The notes under the pieces: model-generated
Databases searched by the model: none
Seen by the model: the letters and a program-made list of their open reading frames with translations, nothing else
Told to the model about the DNA's origin: nothing
Shown here: positions 1 through 6,664 of the stretch, piece after piece
Position numbering within the stretch: position 1 is the stretch's first letter
How the letters are laid out: each line of letters opens with the position of its first letter
Translations under genes and position numbers: made by a program
Assembly (NCBI GenBank): GCA_002309215.1
Contig: DBXG01000017.1
Location: forward strand, 1 to 14,374
Length of the DNA stretch: 14,374 nt
Reading direction: 5' to 3'
Source: Alphaproteobacteria bacterium UBA1218
Lineage (GTDB): Bacteria; Pseudomonadota; Alphaproteobacteria; Rs-D84

Positions 1-300
1 CCTGTGGCTAAATATGCCCAAGATGCGCCAAAATATAATACAGAGTATTCCAATGGACCAAGCAGCAAAAAAACATATTCATCTGGCTCTGCGGGTGTTC
101 AATGTGGTGCTTTTTCATCGTATGATTCTGCTACGAATCAGGCGAAACGTGTTAAAAACGCGACAGGGTTGAATACAAACATCGAAAAAAATGACAGTGG
201 TTTGTATCGTGTTCGCATAAATGGTCTGTCTGAAAGTGCGGCACAAAATGCTAAAAATACCGCTTCCAATCATGGTATAGATTGTTATATATTTCATTAA
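1..300 (+). CDS. SPOR-domain protein, C-terminal part (5' truncated)
   Basis: An open frame runs in from the window edge and ends at TAA 298-300. The GTG at 4-6 is probably an internal Val codon, because codon 1 (CCT) is also open and no ribosome binding site can be seen. The visible 99 residues are a low-complexity Ser/Lys/Tyr linker followed by a domain of about 68 residues that begins GVQCGAFSSYDSA and ends at the stop. The VQxGAF start and the later YRVRI strand are typical of SPOR domains, which bind glycan strands lacking stem peptides at the division septum. C-terminal SPOR domains occur in RlpA lipoproteins, FtsN/DedD-like division proteins and D,D-carboxypeptidases. The catalytic part lies upstream, so the family cannot be named. 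recR starts 12 bases downstream with no terminator between, which suggests cotranscription. Confidence 0.75.
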   Translation, partial: PVAKYAQDAPKYNTEYSNGPSSKKTYSSGSAGVQCGAFSSYDSATNQAKRVKNATGLNTNIEKNDSGLYRVRINGLSESAAQNAKNTASNHGIDCYIFH

Positions 301-312
301 AGATATAGATAA

Positions 313-903
313 ATGAATATAAAGATAGAAAAACTTGTTAAACAATTTGCAAAGTTGCCACGTGTTGGGACGCGTGCTGCAACGCGTATAGTTTTGGCTT
401 TATTACAGGATAAATCTGGCAAGGCTGAATCTTTGGCATCCACATTAATGGATGCAGCGAATACAATTCATCCATGTTCCAATTGTGGTGTCTTAACCGA
501 CCAAGATGTTTGTGAATATTGCTCTGATATGACGCGTAAAAATGGACAATTGTGCATAGTTCGTGATTTATCAGATGTTGTAGTTTTGGAAAAATCTGGT
601 GTGTTTCATGGACGTTATCATGTGTTGGGTGGAAATTTATCTGGTGTTTCCGGGGTCACGCCTGACGATTTAAATATTGCAATAATTCCAAATCGAATTA
701 AATCTGAACAAATATCTGAAATAATTTTCGCCCTGCCAAATACGGTGGAGGGTAAAACCACACAACAATATATCATATCTGTAATTGGTAATACTGGTGT
801 TGATTTTTCAGAATTGGCATCTGGTGTCCCACTTGGTGGCGATTTAGATTACATAGATGATGGCACATTGACTTTGGCTTTTGGGGGGCGCAAGAAATTA
901 TGA
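313..903 (+). CDS. recR: Recombination mediator protein RecR
   Basis: This 196-residue protein has the usual RecR length. RecR acts with RecO (and RecF) to load RecA onto SSB-coated single-stranded DNA during gap repair. An N-terminal helix-hairpin-helix region contains LPRVGTRAATR (residues 15-25). A four-cysteine zinc finger follows at C55, C58, C67 and C70. A Toprim domain begins near LCIVRDLSDVVVLE (residues 80-93). The C-terminal signature GVPLGGDLDYIDDGTL is a close variant of the family's GVPxGGELEYxDxGTL. The usual NPTVEGE stretch reads LPNTVEGKTT here, a mild divergence. The ATG at 313 follows the SPOR gene by 12 bases, and the upstream ribosome binding site is weak. The TGA stop (901-903) overlaps the rsmA start in an ATGA arrangement, implying translational coupling. 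Gram-negative recR often follows dnaX-ybaB, but here the upstream neighbour is a SPOR gene. Confidence 0.96.
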   Translation: MNIKIEKLVKQFAKLPRVGTRAATRIVLALLQDKSGKAESLASTLMDAANTIHPCSNCGVLTDQDVCEYCSDMTRKNGQLCIVRDLSDVVVLEKSGVFHGRYHVLGGNLSGVSGVTPDDLNIAIIPNRIKSEQISEIIFALPNTVEGKTTQQYIISVIGNTGVDFSELASGVPLGGDLDYIDDGTLTLAFGGRKKL

Positions 904-1733
904 TAAATAAAATTGAATCTTTGCCACCTGTATCTGAAATGATGCGTGATGCAGGGCTGGAACCAAAGAAACAATTTGGTCAGAACTTTTTGTTTGATCT
1001 GAATTTAACCGGTCGAATTGCGCGTTCTGTACCTGATATAAAAAATACAGTTGTTGTAGAGGTTGGGCCAGGCCCTGGCGGTTTAACACGCGCGCTTTTG
1101 ATGGCGGACGCAAAACGTGTTATTGCGATTGAAAAAGATAAAACAACCGAACCGATTTTATCAAAAATCATTGATGCATCAGATGGTAGATTAGAAGTTA
1201 TTTTTGGTGATGCATTAAAAACAGATTTGCAAGATTTAGACCAAGATGGTTATGCAATATGTTCTAACTTGCCATACAATGTTGGAACTGAATTATTGAT
1301 AAATTGGTTGCATGAAATTGCAACGGGTAAAAAAATAAAATCTTTGACATTAATGTTTCAACGCGAAGTTGCTGAACGCATTGTTGCAACGCCAAATAAC
1401 AAGCAATATGGGCGTTTATCTGTTTTGGCGAATTTAGTTGCGGATACCAAGATTTTGTTTGATGTTCCGAATACCGCGTTCGTTCCGCGACCAAAGGTGC
1501 AGTCTGCAGTTGTGCAAATTATACCAAACAAAAACAAAATTAAATTGATACAAGACATTTCTAAATTGGAAAAACTGACTGCCAGATTATTTGGTCAAAG
1601 ACGTAAAATGATACGTGGAATATTAAAAATAAATTGGGCAGATTATGGTTTGTCTGGTACTGAACGTGCAGAAGAATTACCTCCTGAATTATTCTTAAAA
1701 ATATCGGGCAACATAGACACAAATTTGTTATAA
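900..1733 (+). CDS. rsmA: 16S rRNA (adenine1518-N6/adenine1519-N6)-dimethyltransferase RsmA (KsgA)
   Basis: The 277-residue protein matches the RsmA/KsgA family, which uses S-adenosylmethionine to dimethylate two adjacent adenines in helix 45 of 16S rRNA late in 30S assembly. The N-terminal KKQFGQNFLFD (residues 24-34) is the family start motif. Motif I, VVEVGPGPGGLT, begins near residue 52 and forms the SAM-binding loop. An acidic residue follows in VIAIEKD. The catalytic motif IV, SNLPYNV, lies near residues 122-128. FVPRPKVQSAVV is the conserved segment ahead of the small C-terminal helical domain, whose QRRKMIRG (about residues 233-240) is also typical. The start overlaps the recR stop by four bases. 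A TATAAT at 1729-1734, at the very end of the gene, might help drive the next gene, but no convincing -35 box lies the right distance upstream. Confidence 0.97.
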   Translation: MINKIESLPPVSEMMRDAGLEPKKQFGQNFLFDLNLTGRIARSVPDIKNTVVVEVGPGPGGLTRALLMADAKRVIAIEKDKTTEPILSKIIDASDGRLEVIFGDALKTDLQDLDQDGYAICSNLPYNVGTELLINWLHEIATGKKIKSLTLMFQREVAERIVATPNNKQYGRLSVLANLVADTKILFDVPNTAFVPRPKVQSAVVQIIPNKNKIKLIQDISKLEKLTARLFGQRRKMIRGILKINWADYGLSGTERAEELPPELFLKISGNIDTNLL

Positions 1734-1765
1734 TATAAACATAAGAAAAAAACGGAGAGAGAAAA

Positions 1766-3469
1766 ATGCCATTATCCACAGTTATATTTCTTGCAATCGC
1801 ATTTGGCGCAGTCTTTTTTATGCGCTTATTCAAAATGGGAACATTGCTCGCATTTTTGTTGACTGGTATTTTGGCAGGTCAGCATGTGTTTGGATTATTT
1901 GAATTGTCTGGAACCTGGACTTTTTTGGGCGATTTAGGGATTATGTTTTTGTGGTTTAATATTGGTTTGCAAATCAATATGAAACGCCTGTGGCAATTAC
2001 GCAGAACAATTTTTGGACTTGGCGCATCTCAGGTTTTGATGGTTGCCATTATGTTATTTCCTGTATTGGTTGGAATAACATCATGGACTTTGATTGGGAC
2101 AATAATGGTTGCCTTGATTCTTGCAATGTCCAGCACATCGGAAGATTTGCAGATTTTGGTCGAAAAAAATCAATTGCAAACAAATATGGGACGTCAGACA
2201 TTTTCAATTTTGCTGTTCCAAGATTTGTTATCAATTCCTTTGTTGGCAATGTTGCCAGTAATGACAGGTAAATCAATAAATCTGGGCGCAACAGCAATCG
2301 ATGTTTTGGTTATGTCTTTGGGTTTAATATTGGGGGTTATAATTGTTTCTAAGTTTATCATCAACCCATTAATGCATGTCGTATCCAAAATAAAATCCCA
2401 TGAAGCTTTTGTTTTGGCGATAATGGTGAATATCGTGGTTTGGGCATTAGTCCTGCAAAAACTTGGTATGCCACCTGCGCTTGGCGCTTTCTTGGCTGGT
2501 ATGTTGATGTCAGAAACTGTTTACAGACACCAGGTAAATGCTTCCATAGAACCATACGCAACATTATTTCTGGCTTTCTTTTTCATAGTGCTTGGTATGG
2601 GATTAGATATTCCTTTTTTAAGGGGACATTATGCTACTATTTTAATAGCGGTTGGCGGATTGGTATTGATAAAGTTTTTCGCGTTATATATCGTTGCGCG
2701 CGTTCGACATGTATCTGCCAAAGATGCAACATTAATGTCTTTGATATTGGCCCAGGGTGGTGAGTTTGGCTTGTTGATTTTGCAGACAATGAAAACAAAC
2801 GGAATCAAAGCAATCCCGTCCGAACATCAGGAAATCTTGATTGCTGTCATTGTGGTTTCTATAATGATAACGCCGATATTGTTATTTGTTTATGATTGGT
2901 TATTACGGCATGGCAAGATATTTAAGGGACCAGCAGACAAAAAATTGTCAGAATCAATGATACAAGAGGTGCCAGTTGTTATAATATCTGGGTTTGGTCG
3001 TATGGGACAAATAATCGCGCAAATGCTCGAAATTGCAAAAATACCGTATGTCGCTATTGATTCAAATGTTGATGAAGTGATTATGGCGCGCGAATCAGGA
3101 TATAACGTGATATATGGTGATTCAAGGAGAAAGGGTATTTTAGAAGCCGCTGGATTTAAACCCAGTAAAACACGTGCAGTTGTGGTTGCGGTGAATAATG
3201 AATCTATTGTTCGTGATATAGTAGAAACATGGCGTTCTATATCGCCACGCATAAAAATATTTGCACGTGCGCATAATCTGAAATCTGCAAATGATTTGAT
3301 AAAAATGGGTGTGAAATCTGCAATGCCTGAAATCATTGAATCTTCATTTCTTTTGGGGGATAAACTTATGTCTGGTTTGGGGTTGTCGCGTATAAAGATA
3401 AACTCTTTAGTCGAAGACTTGCGTGCAAATAATTATGCAAATGTTAAACAGCCAATCGACACAAAATAG
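1766..3469 (+). CDS. KefB/YbaL-type monovalent cation:proton antiporter (CPA2) with RCK (TrkA-N) domain
   Basis: The 567-residue inner-membrane protein has a hydrophobic domain of roughly 12-13 helices (residues 1-390) followed by a cytosolic NAD-binding RCK domain (about 403-540). Family signatures in the membrane part are AMSSTSEDLQ (Kef proteins have SSTA here), LLFQDLLSIPLLAMLP with the conserved FQD aspartate at D153, PPALGAFLAGMLMSE, and FFFIVLGMGLDI. The RCK part opens with VVIISGFGRMGQ (about 404-415), the glycine-rich nucleotide-binding loop. It continues through YGDSRRKGILEAAG, as in KefB, KefC and YbaL. Members exchange K+ or Na+ for H+, and KefB/KefC are gated by glutathione adducts. 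Which ion or ligand applies here cannot be read from sequence, and no KefF/KefG partner is adjacent. A ribosome binding site (GGAGAG) precedes the ATG. No terminator separates it from rsmA. The stop is TAG. Confidence 0.9.
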   Translation: MPLSTVIFLAIAFGAVFFMRLFKMGTLLAFLLTGILAGQHVFGLFELSGTWTFLGDLGIMFLWFNIGLQINMKRLWQLRRTIFGLGASQVLMVAIMLFPVLVGITSWTLIGTIMVALILAMSSTSEDLQILVEKNQLQTNMGRQTFSILLFQDLLSIPLLAMLPVMTGKSINLGATAIDVLVMSLGLILGVIIVSKFIINPLMHVVSKIKSHEAFVLAIMVNIVVWALVLQKLGMPPALGAFLAGMLMSETVYRHQVNASIEPYATLFLAFFFIVLGMGLDIPFLRGHYATILIAVGGLVLIKFFALYIVARVRHVSAKDATLMSLILAQGGEFGLLILQTMKTNGIKAIPSEHQEILIAVIVVSIMITPILLFVYDWLLRHGKIFKGPADKKLSESMIQEVPVVIISGFGRMGQIIAQMLEIAKIPYVAIDSNVDEVIMARESGYNVIYGDSRRKGILEAAGFKPSKTRAVVVAVNNESIVRDIVETWRSISPRIKIFARAHNLKSANDLIKMGVKSAMPEIIESSFLLGDKLMSGLGLSRIKINSLVEDLRANNYANVKQPIDTK

Positions 3470-3478
3470 ATATTATAT

Positions 3479-3507
3479 TTGATTTTGTAATGTGTAATTG
3501 CTATATT
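3479..3507 (+). promoter_or_regulatory. Predicted sigma70 promoter of lspA-yidC
   Basis: A TTGATT -35 box (3479-3484) and a TATATT -10 box (3502-3507) are separated by exactly 17 bases. The site lies in the 59-base gap between the antiporter gene and lspA. Initiation would fall near 3514, about 15 bases before the lspA ATG, leaving a short leader that carries the CAGGAG ribosome binding site. It is read from sequence only. Confidence 0.55.
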
Positions 3508-3528
3508 GCAAAAAATCAGGAGTAAACG

Positions 3529-4098
3529 ATGAAAAAGTTTTGGAAATATATAGCAGTTATAATAATCGCATTTTGTGCAGATTTTTTCTCGAAAGCAGGA
3601 TTGCTCGGCTTTTTAGCGGCAAAATATGGCGACATGGTTTATGACCCTGCTAAAATATGCGCTAAATGTCATATCGAAGGGGTATTTGTTTCTTGGAAAT
3701 ATATATTGGATGGTGATTATGGTTTATCCAATTTATTTAATATACAGTTTGTTTGGAATCGTGGAATATCTTTTTCGGCGTTTAATTCTGTTATGCCTGT
3801 GTTGTTAAGCATTATTACTGCGATAATAATCGCATATCTGCTGTATTATTTATTCAAGAAATCTTTTACATATGAAAGATTGCCGATTGCCATGATTATC
3901 GGTGGCGCGTTGGGAAATCTGGTGGACAGAATTCGTTTTGGCGCAGTTGCAGATTTTATACAATGGCATATTGGCGGGCTGTGGCGCTTTCCTGCTATAT
4001 TCAATGTGGGGGATATATTTATAACGTTTGGTGTAATTCTGTATTTGATAAACATGTTTGTACACAGAAGACGTTGTTTGCGTAATATCAATAAATAA
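3529..4098 (+). CDS. lspA: Lipoprotein signal peptidase LspA (signal peptidase II)
   Basis: This inner-membrane aspartyl protease removes the signal peptide from diacylglyceryl-modified prolipoproteins. It is 189 residues, slightly longer than the usual 150-175. The first helix contains ADFFSK (residues 17-22), corresponding to the family's DxxxK signature. FVWNRGISFSAF (74-85) matches the conserved RNxGxAFS region. GNLVDRIRFGAVADFI (129-144) and FNVGD (158-162) carry the catalytic aspartates, inferred to be D142 and D162. Four membrane helices are visible. An oddity is an insertion of roughly 20-25 residues between helix 1 and the periplasmic beta-cradle (about residues 30-58), which contains a CAKCH motif with C44 and C47. 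Most LspA proteins have a short loop there. FNVGD replaces the usual FNVAD. yidC follows after 10 bases, so the two are cotranscribed. Confidence 0.95.
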   Translation: MKKFWKYIAVIIIAFCADFFSKAGLLGFLAAKYGDMVYDPAKICAKCHIEGVFVSWKYILDGDYGLSNLFNIQFVWNRGISFSAFNSVMPVLLSIITAIIIAYLLYYLFKKSFTYERLPIAMIIGGALGNLVDRIRFGAVADFIQWHIGGLWRFPAIFNVGDIFITFGVILYLINMFVHRRRCLRNINK

Positions 4099-4108
4099 AG
4101 GAAAAATA

Positions 4109-5665
4109 ATGGTAAAGTTTTTAGATAATAATAGTGGTTTTAATCAGTGGAATGCTATGAATGCCAATAAAAAGCAACCTAAATCTATGGGATTTTTTGG
4201 TTGGTTAGTGACGATTTTCTTGGCTTGGTGGATTGTTGGGCTGTTTGTTAAACCAAAGAATACAACTGTTGAAAACACAGCACCAGTTGTTATCGAAAAA
4301 TCGTCTGTTGCAACAAACACAATAAATGCAGACCATATATCCGCCGATGTCCAAGGGTTGCGTATATCTAATATCTCGTTAAAGGGTTATAATAAATCGT
4401 CCAAAGACAGCACGCCTGTTTCATTGCTGGACGCTGAAAATAATTTTATAGAAGTTGGATTTGTATCTGCTGATACGCAAACCCCAAACATAAATACACA
4501 ATGGACAATTGACGCGAATAACAATATGTCTTGGAACAGTAATGCCAAGGTTAAATTTAATCGTGATATTTCTATTGCTGATTATGTTATGCGCGTGTCA
4601 GACACAATTAAAAATAATTCCAATAAAGAAATAAATGTTGCGCCATATGCACGCGTTGTACGTGGTGTTTCTGATAAAGTATCCAGCGCGATTGAAACAG
4701 GCGGTGTTGTTTATGCTAATTCCAATTTGGATTATGCGAATTGGGCAAAGTTAAATAAAAAATCATATGCTTTTTCCACAGTGCGTGGGTATTTTGGTTT
4801 TGCTGAACAATATTGGGAAACAGTTGTCTCGCTGGACACAAATGACCAAACAATCAGCCTGAAAAAAAGCGGTGATTCTTATTTTGCAGACAGCAATGCT
4901 GCACCTGTGAAAATTGGGGCAGGGCAATCGGCCACAATCGACACATATATTTTTGCTGGTCCGCGCGTTGGAAAAATATTGGATAAAGCATCTGAAAATA
5001 TTCCAAATTTATCCAAGACTATGGATTACGGTTGGTTCTGGTTTTTTGCTCAGCCAATGTTATGGATGATAAATTGGCTGTTTGCGATGGTGGGCAATTA
5101 TGGAATCGCGATTATTTTAATGACTTTGATTTTAAGATTATTGATGTGGCCTTTGACGCGTAAATCTTATGCGTCCACTATGAAAATGCAACAAATGCAA
5201 CCTGAATTGCAACGTGTCCAAAAACTGTATGCAAATGACAAAGCGCGTATGCAAATGGAAATGATGAAGGTGTATCAATCGCATAAGACATCACCAATGG
5301 CAGGGTGTTTGCCAATGCTGATTCAAATACCAATATTCTTTGCGTTGTACAAGGCTTTATTGATATCTGTTCCAATGCGCAGTGCAAAGTTTTTGTGGAT
5401 ATCAGATTTGGCTGCGATGGATCCGTATTTTATATTGCCAATTTTGATGGGCGCAACAATGATGTTGCAACAATATCTGCAAAGCCCGAAAACAAAAACA
5501 AATGGAAATGATGCGGTTGCATCAACACAAAAGGCTATGAAGTGGATGCCAATAATATTTACTGTGATGTTCGCATGGATGCCTGCTGGTTTGGTGTTAT
5601 ATTGGACCATGTCAAATGTGTTCAGTATATTCCAGATGTATGTAATAAAGAAAACAAATAAATAA
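4109..5665 (+). CDS. yidC: Membrane protein insertase YidC
   Basis: YidC inserts and folds inner-membrane proteins, alone or with SecYEG. The 518-residue product starts at ATG 4109, with ribosome binding site AAAGGAA overlapping the lspA stop. An in-frame ATG at 4058 lies inside lspA and has no such signal. The layout is that of Gram-negative YidC: an N-terminal helix (about residues 28-48), a large periplasmic P1 domain (about 70-315), then the conserved insertase core from DYGWFWFFAQPM onward. The core contains LILRLLMWPLTRKS, whose R343 corresponds to the arginine in the hydrophilic substrate groove. QSHKTSPMAGCLPMLIQIPIFFALY and the final LYWTMSNVFSIFQM helices follow. The protein ends with only a short basic tail (KKTNK). 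No mnmE or yihA lies downstream. The gene ends directly in a terminator. Confidence 0.97.
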   Translation: MVKFLDNNSGFNQWNAMNANKKQPKSMGFFGWLVTIFLAWWIVGLFVKPKNTTVENTAPVVIEKSSVATNTINADHISADVQGLRISNISLKGYNKSSKDSTPVSLLDAENNFIEVGFVSADTQTPNINTQWTIDANNNMSWNSNAKVKFNRDISIADYVMRVSDTIKNNSNKEINVAPYARVVRGVSDKVSSAIETGGVVYANSNLDYANWAKLNKKSYAFSTVRGYFGFAEQYWETVVSLDTNDQTISLKKSGDSYFADSNAAPVKIGAGQSATIDTYIFAGPRVGKILDKASENIPNLSKTMDYGWFWFFAQPMLWMINWLFAMVGNYGIAIILMTLILRLLMWPLTRKSYASTMKMQQMQPELQRVQKLYANDKARMQMEMMKVYQSHKTSPMAGCLPMLIQIPIFFALYKALLISVPMRSAKFLWISDLAAMDPYFILPILMGATMMLQQYLQSPKTKTNGNDAVASTQKAMKWMPIIFTVMFAWMPAGLVLYWTMSNVFSIFQMYVIKKTNK

Positions 5666-5689
5666 AAAATGCCCAAACGGGCATTTTTT
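5664..5689. terminator. Bidirectional rho-independent terminator between yidC and the 114-aa gene
   Basis: An 11-bp perfect stem (5664-5674 with 5679-5689) encloses a four-base AAAC loop. The GC half is GCCC/GGGC and the outer half is A-tract against T-tract. The hairpin is therefore followed by a run of Ts on either strand and should stop transcription from both sides. It overlaps the last bases of yidC's TAA and of the convergent gene's stop codon, so two convergent operons share one compact terminator. Confidence 0.92.
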
Positions 5690-6032
5690 ATTTTGTGGTT
5701 ATATATTTCAGCAAAGAATCAGGGGTCTGTATTTTTATATTTTTGATTCCACAAGCACGTTTTGTAAATTGAACACAGTTTATCGGTTTTGATTTTATTG
5801 CACGTTTTGGAGTAAATTTGCAGGTGTATTTAACAAATTTCCAACCATATTGTTGAAGTACGGTTAAATCGCGTTTTTTTATAGGTATCAAGACAACTTT
5901 GTTGAACCGAACAAATTGATAAATGATGCATTTATTTTTTGTTATCAAGATTGGTGCAACATGCCGATATTTTTTGCATAAAATTTTTGCGCATAGTTTA
6001 TGAGTTTTTGTTGAAAAGCCGATATATATCAT
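5688..6032 (-). CDS. Small protein of unknown function, 114 aa
   Basis: No family is recognised with certainty. The ATG at 6032 is preferred because AAAGG lies nine bases upstream, whereas the ATG at 6083 has no such site. The product is basic and rich in Lys and Ile, with no signal peptide or membrane helix. Visible segments are an N-terminal IGFST strand, YRHVAPILI with H24, then GWKFVKYTC, then INCVQFTKRACGI with C86 and C94, and a tail IQTPDSLLKYI. A histidine near the N-terminus and a later cysteine opening a helix recall circularly permuted NlpC/P60-like (papain-fold) proteins. This is inference only. It lies downstream of the 116-aa gene on the same strand, 67 bases apart, and stops in the terminator shared with yidC. 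Codon use resembles its neighbours. Confidence 0.7.
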   Translation of the reverse strand: MIYIGFSTKTHKLCAKILCKKYRHVAPILITKNKCIIYQFVRFNKVVLIPIKKRDLTVLQQYGWKFVKYTCKFTPKRAIKSKPINCVQFTKRACGIKNIKIQTPDSLLKYITTK

Positions 6033-6059
6033 AATGAAACCTTTGCGTATATTATCATA

Positions 6060-6092
6060 TTCTGATTTATTCCCTCTATCCATAAATCAGAA
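6060..6092. repeat. Perfect 11-bp inverted repeat between two small genes
   Basis: TTCTGATTTAT (6060-6070) is matched exactly by its complement at 6082-6092 around an 11-base loop. It fills much of the 67-base gap between the 116-aa gene and the 114-aa gene. No T-run follows on the minus strand, so it is not a standard terminator. It may be an mRNA-processing or stabilising hairpin or an operator. A weak minus-strand promoter (TGGATA, 17 bases, TATGAT) overlaps it. Confidence 0.6.
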
Positions 6093-6099
6093 CACCATT

Positions 6100-6450
6100 T
6101 TAATCTATTATCCAGCCTTTATCATGTGCGGCTTGTTCCAACGTATCCATAGCAGATTTCCACAAAGCCGCCGATTTATTTTCAGAATAAATATATTGGT
6201 GTGGCGCGCGTCTTTTGTCGCCGAACTTTTTCATAACATTTAATTGTTCTTCTGATAATTTTCCAGACAAATACAATTTGGTAATCAAAGTTTCAACATC
6301 TAATAATTCACAAGGTCTGTTCGTGTTTGCATAATGATGTACAAAACCATTTTGTGCAGATTTAGAATATAAAAACCAAAACCACAATTGTTCAGCATTC
6401 TGAAATTGTTCAGTCATATTCATATTGTTATCATGTAATGTATTTAACAT
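6100..6450 (-). CDS. Small protein of unknown function, 116 aa
   Basis: The function is not recognised. The reading frame looks real. It has a strong AAAGGAG ribosome binding site nine bases before the ATG at 6450, a promoter 60-90 bases upstream, and codon use like its neighbours. The product is soluble and charged, without signal peptide or membrane helix. Notable segments are LWFWFLYS (residues 22-29), with two tryptophans in an otherwise charged helix, RPCELLDVETLITKLYLSGKLSEEQLNVMKKFGDKRRAP (about 45-83), and LWKSAMDTLEQAA (96-108). Predicted structure is mostly helical, with a lone C47. The EEQLxVMKKFGDKRRAP pattern could be a DNA- or protein-binding helical unit, but that is a guess. 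It is probably the first gene of a two-gene transcript with the 114-aa protein. Confidence 0.72.
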   Translation of the reverse strand: MLNTLHDNNMNMTEQFQNAEQLWFWFLYSKSAQNGFVHHYANTNRPCELLDVETLITKLYLSGKLSEEQLNVMKKFGDKRRAPHQYIYSENKSAALWKSAMDTLEQAAHDKGWIID

Positions 6451-6491
6451 TTTGTTTTTCTCCTTTGGTTATTAAAGTTATTTTGTTTATC

Positions 6492-6508
6492 GCATTGTTA
6501 TTCAATGC
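6492..6508. repeat. Inverted repeat at the predicted transcription start of the 116-aa gene
   Basis: GCATTG (6492-6497) and CAATGC (6503-6508) flank a five-base TTATT spacer. The repeat falls where transcription from the predicted promoter at 6514-6542 should begin. It could be an operator, or a hairpin at the 5' end of the mRNA. Confidence 0.45.
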
Positions 6509-6513
6509 AATAA

Positions 6514-6542
6514 AATCTAGACTAAAAATTGAATTATGTAAA
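6514..6542 (-). promoter_or_regulatory. Predicted sigma70 promoter of the 116-aa/114-aa genes
   Basis: On the minus strand, TTTACA (-35, at 6537-6542) is followed after exactly 17 bases by TAGATT (-10, at 6514-6519). That is five and four matches to TTGACA/TATAAT. Initiation is expected near 6507, giving a leader of about 57 bases before the ATG at 6450. Confidence 0.5.
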
Positions 6543-6566
6543 ATGATACAACTATAAATAGAAACG

Positions 6567-6619
6567 CGAATCGGAAAACCGATTCGTAATAGGTTTTTGT
6601 TCTTATACAATCGAATCGG
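6567..6619. repeat. Three copies of an 8-bp CGAATCGG half-site
   Basis: CGAATCGG (6567-6574), its complement CCGATTCG (6579-6586) and a third direct copy CGAATCGG (6612-6619) are exact. The first two form a hairpin with an AAAA loop. The second and third can form an alternative hairpin with a 25-base loop. The element lies between the T4SS operon terminator and the promoter of the small-gene operon, outside any gene. Operator, protein-binding cluster or decayed terminator are all possible. Confidence 0.6.
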
Positions 6620-6635
6620 TATATTTTATGAAATT

Positions 6636-6659
6636 GAAAAAATCCGCAATTGCGGATTT
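6636..6659 (-). terminator. Rho-independent terminator of the virB8-virB9-virB10 operon
   Basis: A 20-bp perfect palindrome (6640-6659) can fold into an 8-bp stem AAATCCGC/GCGGATTT with an AATT loop. Read on the minus strand it is followed by a run of six Ts (6637-6642). It begins six bases after the virB10 stop codon, so the operon ends here. Confidence 0.88.
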
Positions 6660-6664
6660 CTTTC

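Noticed and set aside
1729..1734. TATAAT at the end of rsmA as a promoter for the antiporter gene
   Set aside because: No -35 box with reasonable match lies 16-18 bases upstream. In an AT-rich genome the hexamer alone is weak evidence.
2890..3336. 148-aa minus-strand reading frame inside the antiporter gene
   Set aside because: It is a shadow of the RCK domain coding region. It has no start signal and resembles no family.
4058..4108. Upstream start for yidC inside lspA
   Set aside because: The extension has no ribosome binding site and adds no recognisable YidC sequence. ATG 4109 has AAAGGAA in front.
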